DNA of 64,000 bases, taken from the NCBI GenBank assembly GCA_024233215.1, contig JACKPW010000001.1:806001-870000 (forward strand). The letters run 5' to 3'. The notes beneath the pieces were generated by a model, which did no database searches, was not told the origin of the DNA, and saw only the letters and a list, made by a program, of their open reading frames with translations. Made by a program: the position numbers and the translations under genes. Source of the stretch: Verrucomicrobiales bacterium (GTDB lineage: Bacteria; Verrucomicrobiota; Verrucomicrobiia; Limisphaerales; J093). Every line of letters starts with the position of its first letter. Position 1 is the stretch's first letter. Shown piece by piece: positions 1-9,058 of the stretch.

Positions 1-1
1 G

Positions 2-211
2 GCGGGTATTCGGGTCATCCGCGACGACGCGGACATCACCTTGCTCCGGCTCGAGTTCGAGCCGGGCCGGGTCGAGTGGGTGGCGTTCAATCCGGACAGC
101 CTACCCATCCAGTTCGAGGAGATCGAAACCGATGAGCCCCTGCTCTACCAGGCATCCAGCCATCGTGATCCAACTGGAACGGAGGCGTTTCCGCCAGTCG
201 GCGGTCCTTGA
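2..211 (+). CDS. C-terminal end of an unrecognised protein (partial)
   Basis: An open frame runs from the window edge to a TGA at 209-211, giving the last 69 residues of a protein whose start lies outside. It is acidic with alternating beta-like stretches (VRVEWVAFNP-like, then a Glu/Asp-rich tail ending PPVGGP). The residues look like a genuine C-terminus rather than a random frame, but no family is recognised. It converges on the minus-strand glycan operon that ends at 319, and no clear terminator is visible in the 107 bases between. Confidence 0.45.
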   Translation, partial: AGIRVIRDDADITLLRLEFEPGRVEWVAFNPDSLPIQFEEIETDEPLLYQASSHRDPTGTEAFPPVGGP

Positions 212-318
212 GTAGCTCTCCTTGCGGCCCACCGAGGTTTCGTAGACGCCCTTCCAACGACCGGAATCCAGACGGTCTTCAGAAGCCGTCACAGCCGGCG
301 TTGAGGTAGCCGGGCGTC

Positions 319-2166
319 TCACCGGCCAGGTTCTTTCCCCTTGAAGTGGTAATCGGCGAAGTCGAGGAACCGCAGCCAGTCGAACATCTCAATGGAGTGC
401 CCCCCGGGACGGATGTGATAGCCAACGTCGCTTTCGATGATGGCCTGGCCCAGCGGCGGTGAGGTCTCGGATTCCAGGCCCTGCTTTCCGAGGAGCCGAT
501 AGACTTCGGAGGCGTGCCAGGCGGAGAGGTATTCGCCGCGGGGATCGGCCCACGTGTCATCGACGCCGCTGTGGACATACACGGGACGGGGAGCAATGCA
601 GGCGAGCAGCATGTGTTGATCGACCGGCAGATCGTCTTCCTGGCCCACGAACTTCCAGGCGTTGCGGCAGAGCCAATACGGGAAGCGGGTCACCATCTTC
701 TCCAGCGTCTCACCGGACTTGCGCCGCCATAACGCGGCACCGGCGCAGCCGGATTGGGCGGAAATGGCGAGGGCAAACCGCTGGTCCTGGGCCGCGGTCC
801 AAAGCGTGGCCTTGCCACACTTGGAATGCCCCATGATGGCCACGTGCGAGGCATCGATCGCAGCATCGGTTTCCAAGTAATCCATGGCCCGTGAAGCACC
901 CCAGGCCATGGCCCCGAGAACTCCCCATTCATTGGCTTTGGGAAAACTCTGGCCCATTCGGTAAAACAGGCGATGAATGCTCTTCTGGAACTCCACCTCG
1001 TTATGGCCAACAAGGTCCTGCTGGTACACCACCACGAGGACGTAGCCCCGGTCGAGAAACAGGCCCAGGGGCCAACCGTTGCGCAGACGACCTTCCTGTT
1101 GCGGATGCGCGTCGAAGTTCCTCGAGGCGGTGTCGTCGAAGCTGTGCATCATGAAGGCCGGCACGGGGTGGGTCGCTTGGTTGGGCACAAAAACCAACAC
1201 GAGCATCTCGGCGGTACCGTTGAGATTGCTGAAGCGAATCCGGACGTCCTTGCGCGTGGCCCGGCCGCCCATGAAGTCGGGATCGCTCTTCACGACCTCG
1301 AACTCCGTCCTGAGCGGGTCCTCGGGCTCGGGGACACGGCCGTAGATGAGGTTGCTGAAGAGGGACAGGATTTGCGGGCGACGGACATCGACCCATTGCC
1401 CGGCGGTGGTGACCGGCGTGCCCTCAGCGGTCACCAGTTGCGGAGGCAGGTCATAGGCCGGAACCCGGGCCTCGTCGTAGTTGACATCACTGTCGTTCTC
1501 CTTGCCGGTACCGGGGAGCGAGGGGCGAGGTCCCAGATCGGCGCCCACCTGATAGCGCCAGGTTCCGGCGAGGGAGATGGCCGGTTCGTCAGGCGAGTCC
1601 GTTGGCCGAAGCGTCATTTGTTCGGGTTGACCGCAGATACCACCTCCGCGTCCGGTATCGAGCACCAGAACGGTGATGACATTGCGGCCGGAACGCAGAA
1701 GCGCGGCTTCCACCTCATACTCCCGCGGGACATTGTGTTGGTCAGGACCGGTGTGGCTGCCGACCTGGGTTCCGTTGAACCACGTCAGGTCCATGTCGTC
1801 GATGGGCCCGAGACTGAGTTTCAGGTCCTGGCCGAGCCAGGAGGCCGGGAGGTCCACGGTCTTGCGGAACCAGACGAGCCCGTCGAGGTGCGGCAGGCCG
1901 TGCTCCTCCCAATTGCATGGCAACTCCATCGACGCCCAACGCGAATCATCCAGTTCGAGAGCGATATTGCCCTCACCCTGTCGCATCGCGGCATCCGCCC
2001 TGGCCTGCCATGAGGCAAGTTGCTGGCGGTAGGCTTCGCGTCGGTCAACGGAGCCTTGGGCTTGGGGATCTGCGGGGTTGCTGATGGGTGCGGGCTGCGA
2101 AGCAGTGCGGCCGGGGATTCGATCCGCCGCCGCGAGCAACAAAAGTGTCGAGAGGAGGATTCTCAT
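319..2166 (-). CDS. CE15-type glucuronoyl esterase with N-terminal jelly-roll domain, exported
   Basis: 615 residues. A signal peptide (about 1-20) is followed by a GH2/sialate-esterase-like beta sandwich (about 70-185, with WFRKTVDLP and WFNGTQVGSHTG) and then an alpha/beta-hydrolase of carbohydrate esterase family 15. The nucleophile motif is GHSKCGK (Ser about 448) and the likely catalytic His is in PGGHSIEMFDW near 590. CE15 enzymes cut the ester between glucuronic acid of xylan and lignin alcohols. The start codon overlaps the stop of the upstream glycoside hydrolase by four bases (ATGA), so it is the last gene of the operon that begins upstream of the sugar ABC transporter. The fold assignment is firm; the substrate is inferred. 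The added N-terminal sandwich may bind carbohydrate. Confidence 0.8.
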   Translation of the reverse strand: MRILLSTLLLLAAADRIPGRTASQPAPISNPADPQAQGSVDRREAYRQQLASWQARADAAMRQGEGNIALELDDSRWASMELPCNWEEHGLPHLDGLVWFRKTVDLPASWLGQDLKLSLGPIDDMDLTWFNGTQVGSHTGPDQHNVPREYEVEAALLRSGRNVITVLVLDTGRGGGICGQPEQMTLRPTDSPDEPAISLAGTWRYQVGADLGPRPSLPGTGKENDSDVNYDEARVPAYDLPPQLVTAEGTPVTTAGQWVDVRRPQILSLFSNLIYGRVPEPEDPLRTEFEVVKSDPDFMGGRATRKDVRIRFSNLNGTAEMLVLVFVPNQATHPVPAFMMHSFDDTASRNFDAHPQQEGRLRNGWPLGLFLDRGYVLVVVYQQDLVGHNEVEFQKSIHRLFYRMGQSFPKANEWGVLGAMAWGASRAMDYLETDAAIDASHVAIMGHSKCGKATLWTAAQDQRFALAISAQSGCAGAALWRRKSGETLEKMVTRFPYWLCRNAWKFVGQEDDLPVDQHMLLACIAPRPVYVHSGVDDTWADPRGEYLSAWHASEVYRLLGKQGLESETSPPLGQAIIESDVGYHIRPGGHSIEMFDWLRFLDFADYHFKGKEPGR

Positions 2167-3976
2167 CGTGTTCCTTGGGTCTTCCGGCGCCCTCCCCCTT
2201 CGGCGGGGCTGATGGACACCGCTTCGTCCGGTTGCAGAGAGAGCGTGAGTCGGCCGGCGTCCACGCCGACCCGGTCATCCAGGAGAACCAGCCCCTTCAA
2301 GGTAATCCGGTGCAGGTGGACGCGATTCACTCCCTGCCAGTCCTCCGGCAACCGCCACGCCCTGTGCACATACCCGTCCCGACTGTAGGCGATGATCTCC
2401 CGTGGATTCCACAACGCGGGAACAAAGAGGTCGTCGTCCTCGCGCTGCGCGATGAAGACATCGACGTGAATGGTGTGTCCGTCCCGCAGTTCCGGGATCA
2501 TTCGGATCAATCCGTCGATGCGCCGCTGAGCCATCCCGGCTTCCCATTCCCTGGGATAGACCACGTTGTACATCGGCTCGCCCTTCATCTGAATGCCCGG
2601 CGACAACAGGTTCCCGTCGGCATCCCGGGCCAGGCAGTCCTTCGCAACAGACTCGTCCCAAAGGGGGCTTTGCTCGTACGCATCCACCATGTTGAGATGC
2701 AGGCTGACGGTGGTGTGAAACTTCCGGGCCTCGCGGAGGAGCCATCGGCGAAAACCCCCGTGAGGGTGAGTCGGCCGGAAACCCCGGGTTCGAGCACGGG
2801 ATTGAGCACGTTGGGCTCGACGGCCAGAACCGGCCGTTCCAGTCCTGGTAATTCCTCGGTGGTCAGGATCGGCACGGTGGTGACCCGTTTCCCGTTCCCC
2901 GTAATCCCTTTGATGAACCGGACCTCCCGGGTGCTGAACGGCGTGCCGTCGGCGCGCAGGATGTCGTGTTGCCAGCGTTCCGGCTCCGCGGCGCCTTGAG
3001 GGGAACCCCACGGGAAGTAGGTCTGGGTACGACCCGCCACCAGGCCCCAGTTGTAACAACCGATTCGGCGATTGCGAAACAACGGGAGGAGTTGTTCAAA
3101 CGTATTGCCATCCCGACGCACCAGCCATTCGGTGCAGAGCACCGGGCGACCCTGCGCCGCGCAGATCTCGAGCTTCGCCTCGATGCCGGGGACGGGGTCA
3201 TATCCGTGAAACGAGACGACGTCCGAAAGCTCCATCATGCGGCGGGACAAGGTGCTTTGAAAATCGGTCCAGGCGCCGGTGGTGAGCGGTTGGGCCGGCT
3301 CCATCTCGCGAGCCCAGCCAAAGGCGGCTTCCATGAGTTCCCGGCTCCCGGAGGCCGTTCCGTTGCCGGGCTCGTTGTAGAGATCCCAGACAATGACCCG
3401 CCGGTCGGACCCGAAGGTGCCGACCAAGTCCTTCACGTATTGCTCCAAGGGAGCCCAGGTCGAAGGGTCGGCGACCATGGCGAGCGGAGGACTCGACACC
3501 CACTGGCTGTTGTGCACTCCCGGGATGGGGTCCGGTTGCTTGCCCGCCGTGGCCACACGTCCGGCGAAATTGCAGTCGTCAAAGAGAATCGGCATCACGG
3601 AAATCCCGTGCCGATCGGCGATCTCCAGGAACTTGGTAAACCGCAGCTTCAGGCCGCCAGCATCGTCACGCCAGACCACATAATTGAGGAACACCCGCAC
3701 GGTGTTGAAGCCCAGGTCCTGTGCCCAGCCCAGTTCCCGGTTGATGGCCTGGGGATCGAACGTGTCCTGCTGCCACATCTCGACATCGTTGACCGCGGTG
3801 CTGGGAAGGAAATTGCACCCGACCAGCCACGGCTGCGCGCGATACCACTCCCACGCACGCTCCGCCGCCCAACGGCCGTCAACGGCATCCGCGGCTGAGA
3901 TACCCGGAAGGAAAACCAACGCAGGCAGGATCAAGCCGAACAAGGTACGCAACAGTCGTATCACGCCGTGAACCAT
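2163..3976 (-). pseudogene. Broken glycoside hydrolase: GH5-like clan A domain joined out of frame to a GH101-like piece
   Basis: From ATG 3976 (signal peptide MVHGVIRLLRTLFG...) one frame reads a clan GH-A enzyme of the kind often labelled 1,4-beta-xylanase. It has GCNFLPSTAVND, the acid/base motif WDLYNEPGNG and the nucleophile motif PVLCTEWLV. Near 2745-2770 that frame turns to nonsense, and another frame takes over with WLLREARKFHTTVSLHLN and a run resembling the core of GH101-like glycosidases, ending at the stop at 2163. Both halves look real, but the second lacks its own start and probably an internal part (an abrupt join after IIAYSRDGY). I read it as two ancestral genes fused by deletion plus a frame change; a sequencing indel explains only the frame. 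An alternative upstream start is at 4006. It overlaps the CE15 gene by four bases. Confidence 0.65.
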
Positions 3977-4241
3977 ACCGGCCGCAGCACCGGGAGGTAA
4001 ATGCACGAACCCGGGGAACGCTGAAGAAAGCCGCGGAAGACCCCTCGCCCGCCAAACTCGGCCGAGACGATCACAGTGGACAAATCCCGCCGCTGCAATA
4101 CGAAGAACGCCCCCTCACCGCTCGCGACGGCGCAACCGGCCGCCCGGAACGTCACCGCGGCGGCCGTGGCCGAGGTGTACGCTCAGAACAAAGTCAGGGT
4201 GATCTTCCTGTGGGGTGGTTGGTGTTTGTGAGGGTTTAAGT

Positions 4242-5699
4242 TCACTGGTTGCTCCTGGAGGAACCCCTCTCCTTGTCCGGGTCGAAAGGCCTTCCATTCG
4301 AGGGCCGGTCCGCCGCGTGTGGTGCTTCCTGGGACGAGGAAACCCGTTCGCGTCGCAACCATTGCCAGCCGCGCCGTTTCAGAATGTCGAGCAGCACCGC
4401 ACCGAGAATGACCAGACCGAGCACAACCTTTTGCGTGTAGCTCTCCACGCCGGTAAGGTTCATGCCGTTTTGGATGACTGCGATGATGAACGCGCCGATG
4501 AGCGTGCCGAGCACCTTGCCTTCGCCGCCCGACAGCGACGCGCCCCCCACCACCACGGCCGCGATGACATAGAGTTCGTACATCTGGCCGTAAGTCGGCG
4601 AGCCGCTCTTGAGTTGCGAAGCCATGACGATGCCGCCCAACCCGGCCAGCGCGCCGGAGGCAGTATAGGCGAACAGCAACACTTTCTTCACCGGTACGCC
4701 GGACAACCGCGCCGCCTCGGCATTGCCGCCCACGGCGTAGAGATAGCGGCCCAGCACCGTGCGCGTCATGACGAAGTGGGCCGCCGCGTAAAGCACCAAC
4801 ATGAGCAGGACCGCATTGGGCAGGCCGAGCGAACTGCCGCGTCCCAGCCAGATGAACGAGTCCGGCACCTGGTAGATGGACTGGCCTTGCGCGACAATGA
4901 AGGCCAGGCCGCTCGCCACCAGCATCATTGCCAGCGTGGTGATGAACGGCGGGATGGCGAACAGCGTCACCATCGCCCCGGAGAACAGGCCCACCACCCC
5001 ACACACGCCAACGGCGGCAAGGCTGCACCAGACCATCCCCGCTGCAGCCGCGTGCTCCGCGCCGGCGAGGTTGCGAATGAACAGCGTGCAAACCACCGCC
5101 GACAAGGCGATCAGGCTGCCAACCGAGAGATCAATCCCCGCGGTGATGATGACCAGTGTCATGCCGATGGCGACGATGGCGATGACCGCGATCTGGTTCG
5201 CGATATTGAGCAGGTTGTCCGCCTTGAGAAAGTTCGGCCAGCGATAGCTGCGCGGCCAGACCAGCTTCGCCCGGGCCAGCGCCGGAAAATCCGTCGCCGC
5301 GTCCTGCAACACCGCCCAACTCGCGGTCGTTTGGTTGGCGGCAATGACGGCCAACTGGTCCTGGCCTGCCGCAATGCGCGTCAAGACCCGACGGATGTCG
5401 GCCGGTTGACCGTTGACGGTTTCTGTCACAACGAGCCCCGCGGCCTCAAGGCGCGTGCCGAGTTCCCTGGCGAACTCGGCGTCTTCAACTGTGTCGCGCA
5501 CCGCGATGAGCACGCTCGCCCCCGGTGGAAACTGGCGCGAGATGTCCCGCGCCAATTGCCGTGCCCCGGCGGCACCGGCGGGATGCTGCTCCTCCAGCGT
5601 CGCCGCGCTGAAGAACACGCCCAGCAACAACAGCACGAGCAACATGCCGTAGTCGGCGAACAGCCGGGCGAAGGAACCGTTGGAAGTCGTGGATTTCAT
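4242..5699 (-). CDS. Sugar ABC transporter permease (RbsC/CUT2 family) with a large extracytoplasmic insert
   Basis: 485 residues against about 320 for RbsC. A first membrane helix (LLVLLLLGVFFSAATL) is followed by about 130 soluble residues (roughly 35-165), then the usual permease core starting at NIANQIAVIAIVAIGMTLVI with ITAGIDLSVGS, the family hallmark. The last residues are basic and cytoplasmic. It overlaps the ATPase gene by four bases (5696-5699), so the three transporter genes are coupled. Sugar-uptake permeases with a soluble insert after helix 1 occur in related phyla, but the insert's job is unknown; its Rossmann-like pattern (VLIAVRDTVEDAEFARELG) suggests a ligand-sensing module. 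The imported sugar is not evident from sequence. Confidence 0.85.
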   Translation of the reverse strand: MKSTTSNGSFARLFADYGMLLVLLLLGVFFSAATLEEQHPAGAAGARQLARDISRQFPPGASVLIAVRDTVEDAEFARELGTRLEAAGLVVTETVNGQPADIRRVLTRIAAGQDQLAVIAANQTTASWAVLQDAATDFPALARAKLVWPRSYRWPNFLKADNLLNIANQIAVIAIVAIGMTLVIITAGIDLSVGSLIALSAVVCTLFIRNLAGAEHAAAAGMVWCSLAAVGVCGVVGLFSGAMVTLFAIPPFITTLAMMLVASGLAFIVAQGQSIYQVPDSFIWLGRGSSLGLPNAVLLMLVLYAAAHFVMTRTVLGRYLYAVGGNAEAARLSGVPVKKVLLFAYTASGALAGLGGIVMASQLKSGSPTYGQMYELYVIAAVVVGGASLSGGEGKVLGTLIGAFIIAVIQNGMNLTGVESYTQKVVLGLVILGAVLLDILKRRGWQWLRRERVSSSQEAPHAADRPSNGRPFDPDKERGSSRSNQ

Positions 5700-7261
5700 C
5701 CAACTGCCAGGTGCATGATGTCTTCCGGTGTGGCGCGGGTCGCGTCAGGAATCTCGCCGGCGATCCGGCCGCCGCGCATGACCAGGACGCGGTCGCTCAT
5801 GGCGAGCACCTCGGGCAACTCGGAACTGATCATCAGGATCGCCTTGCCCTGAGCGGCCAGTTCGTTGATGAGTTGGTGAACCTCGCACTTCGCCCCGATG
5901 TCAATCCCACGCGTCGGCTCATCAAACAGGACAACCTCGCAGTGGCGCTCCAGCCACTTGGCCAGAACCACCTTCTGCTGGTTGCCGCCCGAGAGATTGC
6001 GCGCGAGCTGTTCCTGGTGCGGAATGCGAATGCGCAGGCTCTTCACGTAGGCGGCAAACGCGCCGCGCTCGGCTTTCTCCCGCACCACGCCCCAGCGCGA
6101 GAAGCGACGCAGGTTCGGCAGTCCGAAATTCTCGCGCACCGATTGGCCCAGCACCAATCCCTGGCTCTTGCGGTCTTCGGTGAGCAAGGCCAACCCGGCA
6201 CGGATCGCTTCACCAGGATTGCGGAGGGAAAGCGGCTGGCCATCGAGTTCGACCGAGCCGGAATCCGCGCGGTCCGCTCCGAACAGGCAGCGGGCAACTT
6301 CCGTGCGACCCGCACCCACCAGGCCCGTCAGACCCAGCACCTCGCCACGCCGGATGGTGAAGGAGACGTTCCGCACCTTCCGCCCACGACAGAGATTCCG
6401 CACCACCAGACGGTCCGGTCCGGGTCGCACCGCGCGCTTCGGGAATTCCTGGTCCAGCGTACGACCCACCATCATTTCGATCAGTTCGCCGCGCGTGACG
6501 CCGCTGATGGGCCTGATGCCGACAAGCTGCCCATCGCGCAGCACCAGCACCCGGTCGGCGATGGCAAAGATCTCCTCCAACCGATGACTGATGTAGATCA
6601 ACCCCAGCCCCTGCGCCCGCAAATCGCGAATGATGGCAAACAACCGCGCGACTTCCGGCGGCGTGAGCGTGGCGCTCGGCTCATCCATCACCAGGATGCG
6701 CGCGTCGAGCGAGAGTGCCTTGGCGATTTCGACCAGTTGTTGTTGCGCAACGGACAGGTCCCGGCACGGCACCTCCGGGTCAATCTCCACGCCAAGCCGG
6801 GCGAACAGCCTCCGCGCTTGTTGCGATTCCTCATCCCGTCGCAGCAGTCCGAAGCGCAACCGCTCGCGCCCGAGGGAGATGTTTTCCCGGGCCGACAGCG
6901 CCGGGATGAGGTTGAACTCCTGGTAGATGATTGAGATGCCCGCCCGCTGCGCCTCCACGGGGCTTTCGATCTTCGCCGGTTTCCCCGCGATGTGGATCGT
7001 GCCCGTGTCCGGCGGATGGGCGCCTCCGAGAATCTTGATGAGCGTGCTCTTGCCTGCGCCGTTTTCGCCCAGCACGGCGAGGACTTCGCCGGCCCGCAAC
7101 TCCAAGTCCACGGCCCGCAGCGCCTGCACGCCGGGGAAGGCCTTGGAGGCGCCGCAAACCTGGAGCAGTGGGGTAACCGGGCTGTTCACTTTACCATCGG
7201 ATTGCCATCCAGGTCGGCCGTCTGAAGGATAGCACTGAAGTTGCGGAATCTCAGCGGTCAC
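5696..7261 (-). CDS. Sugar ABC transporter ATPase, two nucleotide-binding domains (RbsA/MglA family)
   Basis: 521 residues, the family's usual length. Domain 1 has Walker A GENGAGKST, signature LSVAQQQLVEIAKAL and Walker B LVMDEPSA. Domain 2 has a degenerate Walker A (GLVGAGRTEV), LSGGNQQKVVLAKWL and LFDEPTRGIDIG, the normal RbsA pattern with one weak site. The start shown is a GTG overlapping the TGA of the binding-protein gene. A second GTG at 7190 (VNSPVTPLLQV) would remove 24 unconserved residues and may be the true start. It powers the permease encoded just downstream. Confidence 0.9.
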   Translation of the reverse strand: MTAEIPQLQCYPSDGRPGWQSDGKVNSPVTPLLQVCGASKAFPGVQALRAVDLELRAGEVLAVLGENGAGKSTLIKILGGAHPPDTGTIHIAGKPAKIESPVEAQRAGISIIYQEFNLIPALSARENISLGRERLRFGLLRRDEESQQARRLFARLGVEIDPEVPCRDLSVAQQQLVEIAKALSLDARILVMDEPSATLTPPEVARLFAIIRDLRAQGLGLIYISHRLEEIFAIADRVLVLRDGQLVGIRPISGVTRGELIEMMVGRTLDQEFPKRAVRPGPDRLVVRNLCRGRKVRNVSFTIRRGEVLGLTGLVGAGRTEVARCLFGADRADSGSVELDGQPLSLRNPGEAIRAGLALLTEDRKSQGLVLGQSVRENFGLPNLRRFSRWGVVREKAERGAFAAYVKSLRIRIPHQEQLARNLSGGNQQKVVLAKWLERHCEVVLFDEPTRGIDIGAKCEVHQLINELAAQGKAILMISSELPEVLAMSDRVLVMRGGRIAGEIPDATRATPEDIMHLAVG

Positions 7262-8277
7262 TTCACCGTGGGATCCTTGTCCGCATCAGCCTGCCGATAG
7301 AGGGCGGTGGGAATGAGCGTCTCGGGTGGCAGCGCCTCCCCTTTGAAGTGGCGCATGATCGCCTGCACGGTTCCGACGCCGATGCGGTCGGGAAACTGGA
7401 TTGGGCTGGCGTAAAGCTTGCCCGCCTTCACCGCTGCCTTGCCTTCCGGCGAACCATCGAAGCCCACCAGCACAATCTGCCCGGCCTTGCCTGCTTTCTC
7501 CATCGCTGCGCGCGCCCCCAATGCGGAAGGATCATTGATGGCGAAGATTGCGGCCAGGTCCGGGTGCGCCTGCAACAAGTCCTCCGCCGCGCGGAAACCG
7601 CCGTCCTTGACGCCCCCGCCTGGCAGGTCGGCCACGATCTCGATCTTGCCGCCGGAGCGGGCCGCGTTATGACTTTCGATGGCCTCCTTGAACCCTTTCA
7701 CCCGCAGAATGCAGGACTCCACCGGCTTGTGGTCAATGATCGCCACGCGCCCGCCTGTGTCGCCCAGCGCTTCGATGACGGCCCGCGCCGCTTCTTTGCC
7801 GCCACCGAAGTTGTCCGTGGCCACATGCGTCACCACTTTCACGCCTGGCGCGAGGCAGGCGATGTCCGCGGTGAAGACCGGGATGCCGGCATCATTGGCT
7901 TCCTTGATGGCCGGCCCGATGGCGATGGAGTCGCACGGCGTCAGCACAATGGCGGCGGCCTTCTTGACGATGAAGTCCTTGACCTGGTTCTGCTGCTTCG
8001 CCACGTCGAACTCGCCGCTCACCACCAGCACGTCATAGCCGTGCTTGCGGGCCTCTTCGGTCATGCTGTCGCCAATCTGTTTGAAGAAGGGGTTGGTCAG
8101 CGTGAGGACGGACAAGGCAATGGTGCCTTTGGCAGGCGGGGCGTTGCGAGTCGCCCCGCCAGGACGGGAGTCCATGCCCGCGTCATTGCGGCCGCATCCG
8201 GCCGCGAGCAGAAGCGAGGTGGAGAAGAGCAGTGCCCCGAATCGAGGCTTCACATTCCAATTCAGCAAATGGTTCAT
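7258..8277 (-). CDS. Sugar-binding lipoprotein of an ABC transporter (RbsB family)
   Basis: 339 residues. The start at 8277 gives a lipoprotein signal ending in LLLAAGC (Cys 28); an upstream in-frame ATG at 8334 would only add 19 unrelated residues. The mature part is a periplasmic-binding-protein type I fold (ALSVLTLTNPFFKQIGDSM, LTPCDSIAIGPAIKEAND, FAINDPSALGA, LVGFDGSPEGKAAVKAG), as in ribose and other sugar binders. It is the first of three coupled transporter genes. Its ATG overlaps the stop of the degraded hydrolase upstream, so it is probably transcribed from a promoter much further upstream, near 11.7 kb or beyond. Confidence 0.9.
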   Translation of the reverse strand: MNHLLNWNVKPRFGALLFSTSLLLAAGCGRNDAGMDSRPGGATRNAPPAKGTIALSVLTLTNPFFKQIGDSMTEEARKHGYDVLVVSGEFDVAKQQNQVKDFIVKKAAAIVLTPCDSIAIGPAIKEANDAGIPVFTADIACLAPGVKVVTHVATDNFGGGKEAARAVIEALGDTGGRVAIIDHKPVESCILRVKGFKEAIESHNAARSGGKIEIVADLPGGGVKDGGFRAAEDLLQAHPDLAAIFAINDPSALGARAAMEKAGKAGQIVLVGFDGSPEGKAAVKAGKLYASPIQFPDRIGVGTVQAIMRHFKGEALPPETLIPTALYRQADADKDPTVK

Positions 8278-8953
8278 AGGCACGTTTTGGCGAGAGTCGC
8301 TTGATCGGGAACTCGTGTCCACTCCACGTTGCATCCGCGTTGCTCACCCCGTCGATGGCGCTTCTCAACCTCCTGGTCCGGGATCTCAATGAAGGAGCGC
8401 GACCAAAAGTCCGACCACCAAGCACGATGTTGGGCAGACAGCAAGGCAATCTTCGCCGGCGTGAGACCGGCCACGAGCTCATTTGCCGCCGCTGCCGGAT
8501 CGTTCGCGTCCAAATCGCTCAGGACGGACGTCGCGATCGTGACCGGTGCCCCCGGCCTGAGGACAAAGTAGAACCTGGCTCCGATCGAGGCGGGGTTCGC
8601 GCCAACCACTTCGGCTCGCAGGATGAAGTTGCCATCGCGCGGTTCGTGGACACCGAGGTCTAATGGGCCCGTCGGTGTTGGCTGACCGAGATCCTCCGCG
8701 GCCCGGTTCGGCGGAGCCCCGGCAGTCTCTTCCGGGACGGCCACCAGGCTGACATCCGCCCCCCCAAGCGTGAGCACTGCGAGCAGGAACGGCGCGATTG
8801 CTCATGGGCCAGGTACTGCCCGCCGAACGAGACGCGGTCAAGTGAACCGACGAGCCTCCGCCGGTTCAGCCACCGCGGCCATGGCGGAGGGTGATGACCA
8901 CACCCGGAGCCGATGCCGGCGCAGACGATGAGGAGTGGAAGGACTGGCCTCAT
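8274..8953 (-). pseudogene. Remnant of an exported glycoside hydrolase, possibly GH95-like
   Basis: An ATG at 8953 begins a lipoprotein-type signal (LLIVCAGIGSGCG), but this frame does not continue. After the 147-base repeat at 8701-8847 another frame gives a stretch with SVLSDLDANDP, LVAGLTPAKIALLSAQHR and AWWSDFWSRSFIEIPDQEVEK. That is typical of the linker before the (alpha/alpha)6 barrel in GH95-like enzymes of this phylum. The barrel itself is absent: directly after VEKR the frame runs through about 28 residues to a TGA overlapping the next start codon (ATGA with rbsB). The beginning and end of the gene are thus kept and several hundred central residues are gone. The family label is from memory of the motif and is tentative. 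Confidence 0.55.
8701..8847. repeat. Copy 1 of a 150-base direct repeat carrying a signal-peptide start
   Basis: 147 bases nearly identical to 11524-11682. Relative to that copy it lacks 11 bases inside the signal-peptide coding part and one A of an A-run. On the minus strand it holds an upstream stretch, an ATG-like start (MSNR...) and codons for a secretion signal followed by APPNRAA. It sits inside the remnant hydrolase gene and is joined to unrelated sequence on both sides. Confidence 0.85.
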
Positions 8954-9058
8954 GACGATGGAGTCCAAAACAATCATGGTTCAGGAGCAGATTCGATGCG
9001 GAGGAGATTGGGGTGTCCTGGCTGCACGGGAAGTTGAATCCTCGCCACGCGGTGCAGG

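Noticed and set aside
4215..5852. 545-codon plus-strand frame opposite the sugar permease
   Set aside because: Rich in His/Arg/Asp/Gln with no motif; the permease on the minus strand is clear.
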